Origin: Bryobacteraceae bacterium
GTDB lineage: Bacteria; Acidobacteriota; Terriglobia; Bryobacterales; Bryobacteraceae
Assembly: GCA_025929455.1 (NCBI GenBank)
Contig: JAICMB010000110.1
Coordinates: forward strand, 1-8,790
Reading direction: 5' to 3'
Length of the DNA stretch: 8,790 nt
Part shown: piece by piece, positions 1 through 6,464 of the stretch
How the letters are laid out: each line of letters begins with the position of its first letter
How positions within the stretch are numbered: the stretch's first letter is position 1
Position numbers and translations under genes: made by a program
Notes under the pieces: generated by a model
The model's input: the letters and a program-made list of their open reading frames with translations, nothing else
Databases searched by the model: none
What the model was told of the DNA's origin: nothing

Positions 1-248
1 ATCATGAGCCCGAGCAGCGGGACACGGTGCGCGCGAATATCGGCAGCGAGCCGCTGCGCGTCGGCGGCATACGCGGTATCGCGTAAGGCTGCCGCAACGT
101 CCTGACCCGGCGGAAGTGGCACACTTTCGAACGCGACGGCGCGCGATGGACGCGGCGGCAGCAGCAACAAGCGAACGTTTTCGGTCTCTTGTCGTAAGCG
201 TGCCGCAAGCTCGCGCGGACTGCGCCGCAGAACCGATCGCAGGTTCAC
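1..248 (-). CDS. Heparinase II/III-family protein, N-terminal part only (runs off left edge)
   Basis: Reading the minus strand from a GTG at 248 gives 82 open codons with no stop before the window ends. An in-frame TAG lies seven codons upstream of the GTG (in the 260s), and no other usual start falls between them, so GTG is the likely start. No clear Shine-Dalgarno is visible. The N-terminus begins MNLRSVLRRSPRELAARLRQ, then has a leucine and proline-rich stretch (about residues 27-33) and a segment AADIRAHRVPLLGL near residue 80. From memory this pattern is typical of the N-terminal helical domain of heparinase II/III-family polysaccharide lyases found in exopolysaccharide loci, which cleave uronate-containing glycans or remodel the polymer. 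The catalytic part is outside the window, so activity cannot be judged. The gene diverges from the amidotransferase gene across 62 bases. The family call is recognition of a short N-terminus only; an unrelated hypothetical protein is possible. Confidence 0.66.
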   Translation of the reverse strand, partial: MNLRSVLRRSPRELAARLRQETENVRLLLLPPRPSRAVAFESVPLPPGQDVAAALRDTAYAADAQRLAADIRAHRVPLLGLM

Positions 249-284
249 GCGCGGGCCGCCGATAAGCTAACTGCGGCGCTCTGG

Positions 285-290
285 GATAAT
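285..290 (+). promoter_or_regulatory. Possible -10 box for the amidotransferase gene
   Basis: GATAAT at 285-290 matches five of six bases of the sigma-70 -10 consensus in the 62-base gap between the divergent genes. It would place a transcript start near 297, about 14 bases before the ATG. I see no convincing -35 box 16-18 bases upstream. A purine-rich GAAGGG at 292-297 could serve as a rather distant ribosome site. No clear promoter for the leftward gene could be picked out in the same gap. Confidence 0.3.
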
Positions 291-310
291 CGAAGGGTAG
301 CACCCGAACA

Positions 311-2200
311 ATGTGTGGAATCGCCGGACAGTTTCTGAATAGCAGGCCCGCGGAGGCCCGCGCCATACGCGCGATGTGCGCGCAGATACGCCATCGCGGA
401 CCCGACGACGAGGGCGTCTACACCAGCGGCCGCTGCGGTATTGGCATGCGGCGGCTGAGCATCATCGATCTCAGCACCGGGCACCAGCCGATCTCCAACG
501 AGGACGGCTCGGTGTGGGTCGTCTTCAACGGCGAGATATATAACTTCCAGGATCTGCGCCGCAGTTTGATCCGGCAGGGACATCAATTTCAGACTAACAG
601 CGACACTGAAACAGTGGTCCATCTGTACGAAGAGGAAGGTGTTGCGGGCCTCGGGCAATTGCGCGGCATGTTCGCGTGCGCGATTTGGGACGAGCGCCGG
701 CACGCGCTGCTGCTCGTGCGCGACCGTTTTGGCAAGAAGCCGCTCTACTATGCGCAGACCGGCGACGGGCTGTATTTCGGCAGCGAGTTGAAATGCCTGC
801 GTGCGGCGGGCGTTCCGCTCGACATCGACGAGCAGGCGCTGCGGCTGTATTTTCAGTTCCGCTATATCCCCGATCCGTGGACTCCTTACAAGCAGGTCAA
901 GAAACTGCCGCCAGGATCGTGGATGCTGTTCCACGCCAATGGACGCGTCGAGAGCGGGCGTTATTGGGCGCCGCCGATGCCAGCTTCCGAGCCTCCCGCC
1001 GGCATGACGGAAGAGGCCGCGTGCGATACGGTGCGCAACGTTTTCGACGAAGCGGTTCGCATGCGCCTGATCGCGGATGTGCCGCTGGGCGCTTTCCTGA
1101 GCGGCGGTATCGATTCGAGTTCGGTTGTGGCATCGATGGCGCTGCAGAGCGCCGAGCCCGTGAAGACGTTCTCGATCGGGTTCGAGGAAGCGGACTTTAA
1201 TGAGCTGCCGTGGGCCGCGATGGTGGCGCGCAAGTACGGCACGGATCATCATGAGATCGTTCTGAAGCCGGACTCGGTATCGCTGATCACGAAGGTGGTC
1301 GATTTTTACGATGAGCCGTTCGGCGACGATTCATCCATTCCGACTTATCTGGTTTCGGAGTTTGCGGCGCAGCATGTCAAAGTGGTGCTGACGGGGGATG
1401 GGGGCGACGAGATCTTCGCGGGATACGAGAGCTTCTTCTCGATCGACCGGCTGAAATCGTACGACCGCATTCCGTCCGCGGCGCGGCGCGCTCTGGCGTG
1501 GACGGCGGACCGGCTGCCCTATTCGGCGTACGGCAAGAATTTTCTGCGCACGCTGACACGGCCGACTGCGCTGGAGCGTTATGTGGAGCTGAATCACGCG
1601 CCCTATTTCCAGCGCGCGCAAATGCTGCGGCCCGAATGGATGTTGCCCGCGAGCGGAGAATTTTTCCGCGACACCTTCCAGCATTGCCTGCCGGAAGATT
1701 GCGACGATCTGATGGCGACGGCGCTGTACTTCGAAGCCACGGCCAAGCTGACGGGCGACATGCTGGTGAAAGTGGATCGCATGTCGATGGCGAATTCGCT
1801 CGAAGTGCGCTGCCCGCTACTCGATCATGTGCTGGCGGAAACGGCGGCCGCGCTGCCGCACCGCTGGAAGGTGCGCAACGGCCGCGGCAAGGACATCTTC
1901 ATTCGCGCCGTGCAAGATCGTTTACCCGCGGAGTTGCTGAATCGCCCGAAGAAAGGCTTCGGCGTGCCGCTGCGGCACTGGTTCCGCGGTCCACTGCGTC
2001 CGATGGTGCGCGACCTGCTCACGAGCCGGCGTTTTGTCGAGCGCGGCATGTGCGAGCCGCGGTTCATCGAATATCTGATCAACGAGCACGAGAGCGGCCG
2101 CCGCGACAACTACCACGCGTTATATGTGCTGTTGATGCTGGAGCTGTGGTTTCGCAGCGCGGAACAGAAGGTCGATGCCACGGCGGCGGTGCCCGTCTGA
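311..2200 (+). CDS. asnB: Asparagine synthase (glutamine-hydrolysing) / amidotransferase, AsnB type
   Basis: This is a complete 629-aa class II glutamine amidotransferase fused to an ATP-dependent synthetase domain. Cys2 follows the initiator Met, so it becomes the N-terminal nucleophile that frees ammonia from glutamine. The glutaminase domain (about 1-200) shows RHRGPDDEG (27-35), RRLSIIDL (47-54), FNGEIYN (72-78) and RDRFGKKPLYYA (137-148). The synthetase domain has the PP-loop SGGIDSS (264-270), which binds ATP, then TGDGGDEIFAGY (361-372) and the conserved block MSMANSLEVRCPLLDH (491-506). All key residues are present. The family adenylates a carboxylate (aspartate in true AsnB) and amidates it. 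Homologues in exopolysaccharide loci, including the exosortase A-associated amidotransferase 1 group of about 630 aa, are thought to amidate a sugar carboxylate or other precursor, and the length and location here fit that group. The gene is first in a two-gene unit with the VOC gene, joined by a TGATG overlap. The exact substrate cannot be told from sequence. Confidence 0.95.
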   Translation: MCGIAGQFLNSRPAEARAIRAMCAQIRHRGPDDEGVYTSGRCGIGMRRLSIIDLSTGHQPISNEDGSVWVVFNGEIYNFQDLRRSLIRQGHQFQTNSDTETVVHLYEEEGVAGLGQLRGMFACAIWDERRHALLLVRDRFGKKPLYYAQTGDGLYFGSELKCLRAAGVPLDIDEQALRLYFQFRYIPDPWTPYKQVKKLPPGSWMLFHANGRVESGRYWAPPMPASEPPAGMTEEAACDTVRNVFDEAVRMRLIADVPLGAFLSGGIDSSSVVASMALQSAEPVKTFSIGFEEADFNELPWAAMVARKYGTDHHEIVLKPDSVSLITKVVDFYDEPFGDDSSIPTYLVSEFAAQHVKVVLTGDGGDEIFAGYESFFSIDRLKSYDRIPSAARRALAWTADRLPYSAYGKNFLRTLTRPTALERYVELNHAPYFQRAQMLRPEWMLPASGEFFRDTFQHCLPEDCDDLMATALYFEATAKLTGDMLVKVDRMSMANSLEVRCPLLDHVLAETAAALPHRWKVRNGRGKDIFIRAVQDRLPAELLNRPKKGFGVPLRHWFRGPLRPMVRDLLTSRRFVERGMCEPRFIEYLINEHESGRRDNYHALYVLLMLELWFRSAEQKVDATAAVPV

Positions 2201-2628
2201 TGCATCTGCCCGGATACCGCATCCACCATATCGGAGTTGCGGTGAAGGACATCGCCGCGGCGGCTGCGAAGTACGTGCGCTTCCATCAATACCGGACCGC
2301 GACCGAGATCATCCACGATGCCACGCAGCAGGCGTACGTGCAGTTCTTGCGGCTGGAAGGCGACGCCGCGTATCTTGAACTCGTACAGCCCGACGGTCCG
2401 GACTCCAACCTCAGCCGTGCGGTCGCCAAGGGCGGCGGCCTCAATCACATCTGCTATTCGACCGACGATATCGAAGCGGCCTGCTCCACCCTTGCCGGAG
2501 GCGGTATGTTCGTCATTACTCCGCCGGTGCCCGCGGTCGCTTTCGGTGGCCGCCGCATCGCGTGGCTCATCGGCAATAACGTGGTGTTGACGGAGTTGGT
2601 GGAGCGCGGCGCGGAAGGCGAGCTGTAG
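2200..2628 (+). CDS. VOC-superfamily protein, methylmalonyl-CoA epimerase-like
   Basis: The 142-aa protein starts at the ATG inside TGATG, overlapping the amidotransferase stop by one base, which implies translational coupling. The reading frame stays open far upstream, but that part lies in another frame of the amidotransferase gene. Only from 2200 does the protein look like a VOC fold, and its motif HHIGVAVKD lies at residues 9-17 as usual near the family's N-terminus. Two beta-alpha-beta-beta-beta modules are visible. The four metal-ligand positions of methylmalonyl-CoA epimerase-type enzymes can be proposed as His10, Gln48, His83 (LNHICY) and Glu132 (LTELVE), so an active metal site is likely. 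Known relatives epimerise or isomerise acyl thioesters or rearrange small metabolites. In this locus a carrier-bound or CoA-bound acyl substrate, or a sugar intermediate, would be plausible, but that is inference. I am confident of the fold and not of the reaction. Confidence 0.87.
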   Translation: MHLPGYRIHHIGVAVKDIAAAAAKYVRFHQYRTATEIIHDATQQAYVQFLRLEGDAAYLELVQPDGPDSNLSRAVAKGGGLNHICYSTDDIEAACSTLAGGGMFVITPPVPAVAFGGRRIAWLIGNNVVLTELVERGAEGEL

Positions 2629-2630
2629 TG

Positions 2631-2655
2631 GGGCGGCAAGTCTTGCTGGCTGCCC
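2631..2655 (+). terminator. Stem-loop after the VOC gene, possible terminator
   Basis: GGGCGGC (2631-2637) can pair with GCTGCCC (2649-2655) over seven positions, one of them a G-U pair, across an 11-base loop. It sits three bases after the VOC stop and ahead of the toxin-antitoxin promoter, which is where a terminator would be expected. No U-run follows, so it is not a classical intrinsic terminator. It may act weakly, protect the 3' end, or be chance in GC-rich DNA. Confidence 0.3.
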
Positions 2656-2676
2656 GTTCGTGCGGAGGCGCCAAAC

Positions 2677-2703
2677 GATGTACATACATCTTCTGTATAT
2701 ACT
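2677..2703 (+). promoter_or_regulatory. Promoter and operator-like inverted repeats ahead of the toxin-antitoxin pair
   Basis: This AT-rich patch stands out in GC-rich surroundings. TATACT at 2698-2703 is a good -10 candidate, six bases before the toxin GTG. Two nested inverted repeats cover it. GATGTA and TACATC (2677-2682, 2685-2690) are separated by CA. TACATACA (2681-2688) pairs with TGTATATA (2694-2701) at seven of eight positions around TCTTC. Ribbon-helix-helix antitoxins such as BrnA repress their own operon by binding such repeats, so this is probably where the antitoxin, or its complex with the toxin, blocks transcription. No clear -35 box was found. The assignment rests on position and symmetry only. 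Confidence 0.5.
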
Positions 2704-2709
2704 GAAATA

Positions 2710-3000
2710 GTGCTGCAGGAGCCCATCTTCGAGTGGGACGATCACAACATTCGGCACATAGCTCGACACGGCATCACCCGCGCGGAAATCGAAGAATCAC
2801 TCCAGCGGCCAGCGGTGTTTATGGAAGGTGAACCGGTTCGCGATGAGTTGCGCTGGAAAGTGTTCGGAACCACGGCCAACGGACGGTACATCGTAGTGAT
2901 CTTCACTATCCGCGCGGGCCGTGTCCGCGTGGTCACTGCATATCCCATGAACGCGAGCGACAGGAGAAAGTATGCCCCAAAAATTGACGAAACCCCCTAA
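2710..3000 (+). CDS. brnT: BrnT-family ribonuclease toxin
   Basis: The 96-aa protein has the marks of BrnT toxins. It begins with IFEWDDHNIRHIARHGI (6-22), the usual FEWD...N..KHG opening, followed by a helix and then beta strands KVFGTTANGRYIVVIFTIR (50-68) and RVRVVTAYP (71-79), and ends with DRRKY (84-88). BrnT proteins have a RelE-like fold, cleave RNA and inhibit translation when not bound by BrnA. The start is GTG at 2710. No other usual in-frame start gives the family's short N-terminus, and no Shine-Dalgarno is visible. With the -10 candidate only six bases upstream the message may be leaderless or nearly so. The gene comes first and overlaps the antitoxin gene by 29 bases, the usual BrnT-BrnA order. 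The tail reads TAYP where many relatives read SARR or TARD, so an arginine often found there is missing. Local GC is about 56% by hand count, lower than the flanking genes. Confidence 0.86.
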   Translation: MLQEPIFEWDDHNIRHIARHGITRAEIEESLQRPAVFMEGEPVRDELRWKVFGTTANGRYIVVIFTIRAGRVRVVTAYPMNASDRRKYAPKIDETP

Positions 3001-3301
3001 ATTCCGTTCCGAATCGGAAGAAGCCGCCTGGTGGGCGAGTCCAGAAGGGCGCCGTTACACGCAACGGGAGTTCGACCGCGCAGCGCGTCAGGGACGGCTG
3101 CTCATGTCCGCAGAGGGCCTCACGCCCGGGACATTAGCGGAGCTGTTACGACGCGCTAAACAGAACGCCACGCGCCCTATCTCAATCCGCTTGCCCATTG
3201 AAGACGTTGAGCGCGCGAAAAAGATCGCGGCCAGCAAGGGAATCGGCTACCAAACGGTGTTGAAGCAAGCCATTCGGAAAGGCCTTCCGAAAACGGGATG
3301 A
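2972..3301 (+). CDS. brnA: BrnA/CopG-type ribbon-helix-helix antitoxin
   Basis: The 109-aa protein is the partner of the preceding toxin. Its start is the ATG at 2972, with a strong Shine-Dalgarno AGGAG at 2962-2966, five bases upstream, lying inside the end of the toxin gene. The N-terminal part, KPPKFRSESEEAAWW (7-21), matches the toxin-binding region seen in CopG-type antitoxins (KFKSEAEEAEWW in relatives, from memory). The C-terminal part has a beta strand RPISIRLP (68-75), then helix EDVERAKKIAASKG (77-90) and GYQTVLKQAIRKGL (92-105), a complete ribbon-helix-helix that should bind DNA as a dimer. It is expected to neutralise BrnT by direct binding and to repress the operon at the inverted repeats near 2677-2701. 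The strong ribosome site here against none for the toxin would favour excess antitoxin. It ends eight bases from the stop of the convergent FkbH-like gene. The naming as BrnA or CopG antitoxin is by family; the pairing is clear. Confidence 0.87.
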   Translation: MPQKLTKPPKFRSESEEAAWWASPEGRRYTQREFDRAARQGRLLMSAEGLTPGTLAELLRRAKQNATRPISIRLPIEDVERAKKIAASKGIGYQTVLKQAIRKGLPKTG

Positions 3302-3309
3302 ACGTGCGT

Positions 3310-5502
3310 TTATACCCCCGCGCCGGCCATGGCCGCGGGCGATGCATCCTGAATAAATGAGCAGCGCGCCGTGTAATTCTCCGGTACGAGAAATTCGTAC
3401 TCGCGCTCGTCCGAAGCTGCCGTCAGTTCCGAAAACCCGAGCCTCGGATACAGGTCGGCGACAAGCACGCTCTTCGCGGTGCGGTGGTACACACCTTTTA
3501 AGCGCCGCACACCCGCAGCGGCAGCGGCCTGCACCACGCGGTCGAACATAAACTCTTCCATCTGCCGGCCGAGCACGCGGCAGCTCATGAGCCAGGTGTC
3601 GATTTCCCACGTGGCGGGCTCATCCGCCGCCTTGCAGAAGATCACGCCGATAATGCCGTGATCGCCAAAACGATCCGCAAGCTGGAACACGCCCGTCCAG
3701 TTGGCGGGGTGGTCCGCGACCTGGCGTACTTGCGCTTCGGTGTAGCGGCGCGTCGTCAGATTGAACTGATTCGTTTTGTTCGTGAGCTGCGTCACTCGCG
3801 CGATATTTGCTTTCGAAACCGGGACGACGGTCGCGGTCATGTTCAACTGCTCGAGGAACGCTTCTACCGTCAGAGCGGACTCGCGCAGTGTTTCCGTCTG
3901 CACCTGCGTGCGATACGCTTCGGAGCGCTTGCGATCCTCGGCCGACATCGTCAGCGCGTAGAAATAGCGCCGCCGGGCGAGGTCGCGCACGTAGTAATGC
4001 GGCGAATTGCCCACCTCAACCACCGCGATCTCCGGAATCTGTGAGCGCACCCAAGCGCGCTCCAGCGGATTGTCGTCGATAAAGACGAAGCTGTCCAGGC
4101 CCAGCGACAGCTTGCGCGCGATGCGGCGCAGATTGGTCGCCTTGTCGTCCCAGTTCGCTTCGAACGCGACGAAATCGTCCAGGTGCAGCGCCATCGACGG
4201 ATGCTGCTCGAAGGGCAGTCGCGCGTCCTCGGGGTTGTTCTTCGAACAGACCGCCAGCAGAATGCCGCGGCTCTTCAGGTCAAGCAAATAGCGCTGCAGG
4301 TCCGCATACGCTTCGCCTTCATGCGAGCCCGGGCCGATGCGAATGCCCTGCAGACCGTCCTCGCCGATTACGCCGCCCCACAACGTATTGTCAAGATCGC
4401 AGATCAACACTTTGCGCGTCAGCCCCAGCGCAGCGCGCACGTGCGCGATTTGCCATTCCGCTAAGGCGGGCAGGGCTTCGAGCGCGGGGTGCTGCTTGGC
4501 GTTGTTCCATAGCAGCGGGTCCGACCAGCGCTCCGCGCCCGCTTCGGCTGCGATGCTATCCAAATCGAGAAGCGATACGAACGGCGGTGCGTTATCCAGC
4601 ATGGCTTCATTGATGCGCCGGATGACGCGTGCGCGCCCACCGGGCATTGCTTCCGACAGATACCCGTACGCGTCCGCACCGGGCCGGTCGAAGGTGTGCT
4701 GCACGACATGGCAATGGAGCGCATCGCCGAGAGCTGTCCACAGCGCTTTGAACTCGGAGACGGAACGCTCAACCACCGAAGCCGGGTCTTCACTGAGCGC
4801 GGGCAGATTCAGATCGCGCCAGTTGTTCGCGAGAAAAACGAAATCCGGACGAAAGCGGTGCAGCCCGCTTTCGGGACTCAGAACTTCCTGGCGGAACGCG
4901 CCGTACAGGCCTTCGTAAAACTCGGCGTCGATGCCATCGCGAAAGCACAGGGCGCGCAGCACCGGAACCATGAGGTTCGTCGTGCTGCTCCCCACGATCG
5001 CGATACGGCAACGGCGCGCTGCGGGCGGCGACTCGCGCCAGAGCTGTCGCACGAGACTTTCCGAGCGTGCGAAGAACGAATACTTCGCGGGACGCGAGAG
5101 CGCTTCACGCAGATGACGTGCCGCTTCGCCGTACTGTTTGGCGCGCGCGAACGTGCGCGCGGCCTCCAGGTACAGCATCGGATCCGTGCACGGTGCGAGC
5201 GAAAAGAATTTCGTCCACGACTCCGCCGCCAGCGCCGGGTCGGAGGCAGCGAACAGGCGCGCCCGCAGATAGTGCGCCGCGATGGTCGCGGGCAAACTCG
5301 CGGCCCATGCGATCGTCGCGGTGTGCGGCGCGGCATCGCGCAGTGCTTCGTACAGCGCATCGATCGATCCCGCGTGAAACGCGTTGCCGCACTGTGCGAG
5401 CACCGCCGCGGCTTCGCGCAATTTGCCGGGCTCGTCGAGCCCCGCTAAGCGTGCGGCAATGTCGGAGGCGGAAATGGCAGCGGAATTTTGCACAGTGCTC
5501 AT
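3310..5502 (-). CDS. FkbH-like HAD-IIIC family protein (putative glyceryl-ACP loading enzyme)
   Basis: This 730-aa protein is the last gene of the minus-strand operon. The ATG at 5502 overlaps the upstream stop as ATGA. An earlier in-frame ATG at 5544 would add 14 arginine-rich residues lying inside the upstream gene and is less likely. Residues about 70-140 look like TPR-type helical pairs. Residues 166-300 contain IAIVGSSTTNLM and FVFLANNWRDL, like the SGNH-type domain common in this family. The HAD domain follows: motif I ICDLDNTLWGG (367-377, nucleophile Asp369 and Asp371), motif II SKNN (420-423), Lys454 and motif IV FIDDNPLER (474-482). The C-terminal region, with TNKTNQFNLTTRRYT (574-588) and DHGIIGVIF (614-622), is the GNAT-like tail of FkbH proteins. 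Characterised FkbH enzymes take 1,3-bisphosphoglycerate, remove phosphate and load D-glycerate onto a carrier protein. The adjacent carrier-protein gene supports that role here. The substrate could be another acyl phosphate. The TPR-like front makes it longer than typical FkbH. Confidence 0.92.
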   Translation of the reverse strand: MSTVQNSAAISASDIAARLAGLDEPGKLREAAAVLAQCGNAFHAGSIDALYEALRDAAPHTATIAWAASLPATIAAHYLRARLFAASDPALAAESWTKFFSLAPCTDPMLYLEAARTFARAKQYGEAARHLREALSRPAKYSFFARSESLVRQLWRESPPAARRCRIAIVGSSTTNLMVPVLRALCFRDGIDAEFYEGLYGAFRQEVLSPESGLHRFRPDFVFLANNWRDLNLPALSEDPASVVERSVSEFKALWTALGDALHCHVVQHTFDRPGADAYGYLSEAMPGGRARVIRRINEAMLDNAPPFVSLLDLDSIAAEAGAERWSDPLLWNNAKQHPALEALPALAEWQIAHVRAALGLTRKVLICDLDNTLWGGVIGEDGLQGIRIGPGSHEGEAYADLQRYLLDLKSRGILLAVCSKNNPEDARLPFEQHPSMALHLDDFVAFEANWDDKATNLRRIARKLSLGLDSFVFIDDNPLERAWVRSQIPEIAVVEVGNSPHYYVRDLARRRYFYALTMSAEDRKRSEAYRTQVQTETLRESALTVEAFLEQLNMTATVVPVSKANIARVTQLTNKTNQFNLTTRRYTEAQVRQVADHPANWTGVFQLADRFGDHGIIGVIFCKAADEPATWEIDTWLMSCRVLGRQMEEFMFDRVVQAAAAAGVRRLKGVYHRTAKSVLVADLYPRLGFSELTAASDEREYEFLVPENYTARCSFIQDASPAAMAGAGV

Positions 5503-6464
5503 GACGAGTAACCGGGGTCGAGCTCGGGGTGCGCGGCGGCCCACGCGCGCATATCTTCTCTAGCCCACAGGATCAGCCCGTTGGTGGGTTTGAATTTGCC
5601 CTGCTCGTACAGTTTGCGGCGCTCCGGGCTGCGATGGAACACCAGGTTCAGGTCCACGGGACCTTTTATCGTGCCGATAAAGCCGCGGTTCTCTTCGAAG
5701 ATCTTGTTGCGCCAGGCCAGGTGCGGGCTGACGCGGTGCGTGTCGGGCGAGTGCAGCCAGCCGACGGTCAGAATGCCCTTCGCTTCGGGCTGCAACTCCA
5801 GCGACTTCGCCATCAAATAATAGGACCGGTCCAGCTCGACGGGTGAGAGAATGCGGTTCTTACGGCCGGGGTCGAGGTGAAAATAGAACGCCGGACGGAA
5901 GCCGCGGAAGCGGGTGGCGAAAAAGTGAAGCGCTTTCGGTAACGACGCGAGCGGGATGTGCGAAAGCCAGGAGCGCGGGAAACCCGAAACTTCCCAGTAC
6001 AGTTCTCCCGCCGGAAAGATCCGCAGGGACGCTTTCTTGCAAAGAACGATGAACGAGAACGCGCCAGCGCGGCACCACTCAGACGTAGATTCATCCGCCG
6101 CAAAGCGCGCGAACTCGTCGTAAAAGAGTGCCTTTACTCCCGCCGCCACCGGCAATTGCTTAACGCGATCGAGGTGTTCGAGGATAGTGTGCAGCGCGAG
6201 AAACCGCTCGACGGCGCCCTCGGGTTGGCGATCGGCGCCCGGCAGCGAGCGCGCGAATTCGGAGACCGCGGTCTGGGTCGGCGCGGCATCGCCGACTTGC
6301 GCGATGAGCGCGGTGCCGTCCTTCACGCTGCGTCCCGCGGCCGTGAGCATCTGCCCCACGGCGAGCATCGCGGGCGCTTCGAGCGCGGCGCGGCAGCTTT
6401 CGCGCGCTTGTTCCGCGCGCGACTGCGCTCCGCATTGGACCGGACTAGGCACCCGTGAACGCAC
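5499..6464 (-). CDS. Conserved-looking protein of unknown function between carrier protein and FkbH-like genes
   Basis: I do not recognise a named domain in this 321-aa protein. It shows no signal peptide or membrane segment and should be cytoplasmic. The first 130 residues are helical and alanine-rich. Residues 135-321 look like a folded alpha/beta domain with many aromatic residues, including FFATRFRGFRPAFYFHLD (181-198) and a strikingly motif-like WLHSPDTHRVSPHLAW (236-251), rich in His, Ser and Asp and therefore a candidate active or binding site, then KPTNGLILWAREDM (292-305). The start is uncertain: GTG at 6464 overlaps the carrier-protein gene by 20 bases, while GTG at 6452 would overlap by eight; neither has a clear Shine-Dalgarno. 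Its end overlaps the FkbH-like start (ATGA). Sitting between a carrier protein and its loading enzyme, it could be the transferase, or an enzyme acting on the carrier-bound unit. That role is inferred from position only. Confidence 0.8.
   Translation of the reverse strand: MRSRVPSPVQCGAQSRAEQARESCRAALEAPAMLAVGQMLTAAGRSVKDGTALIAQVGDAAPTQTAVSEFARSLPGADRQPEGAVERFLALHTILEHLDRVKQLPVAAGVKALFYDEFARFAADESTSEWCRAGAFSFIVLCKKASLRIFPAGELYWEVSGFPRSWLSHIPLASLPKALHFFATRFRGFRPAFYFHLDPGRKNRILSPVELDRSYYLMAKSLELQPEAKGILTVGWLHSPDTHRVSPHLAWRNKIFEENRGFIGTIKGPVDLNLVFHRSPERRKLYEQGKFKPTNGLILWAREDMRAWAAAHPELDPGYSS

Noticed and set aside
245..1252. Long minus-strand open frame (335 codons) antisense to asnB, its stop overlapping the GTG of the leftward gene
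   Set aside because: The plus strand here encodes a fully conserved glutamine amidotransferase. The antisense translation is Arg/Ala/His-rich with no recognisable motif, typical of a shadow frame in GC-rich DNA. The GTGA overlap is then coincidence.
1498..2199. Open frame continuing upstream of the VOC gene, suggesting a longer protein
   Set aside because: It runs inside asnB in another frame, is Arg/Ala-rich, and the VOC fold begins only after the ATG at 2200.
3274..3290. TCGGAA/TTCCGA hairpin near the end of brnA as a terminator
   Set aside because: It lies inside the coding sequence, the stem is six pairs and no U-run follows in either direction.
3325..3334. Ten-base palindrome GGCCATGGCC near the end of the FkbH-like gene
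   Set aside because: It encodes part of the Ala/Gly-rich C-terminus. Short GC palindromes are expected by chance at this base composition.
4696..5448. Plus-strand open frame of 250 codons antisense to the FkbH-like gene
   Set aside because: The composition is that of a shadow frame, there are no motifs, and the minus strand holds a protein with complete family motifs.
5503..5544. Earlier ATG at 5544 for the FkbH-like protein
   Set aside because: It would add 14 Arg/Pro-rich residues within the upstream gene. The ATG at 5502 gives the common ATGA junction.
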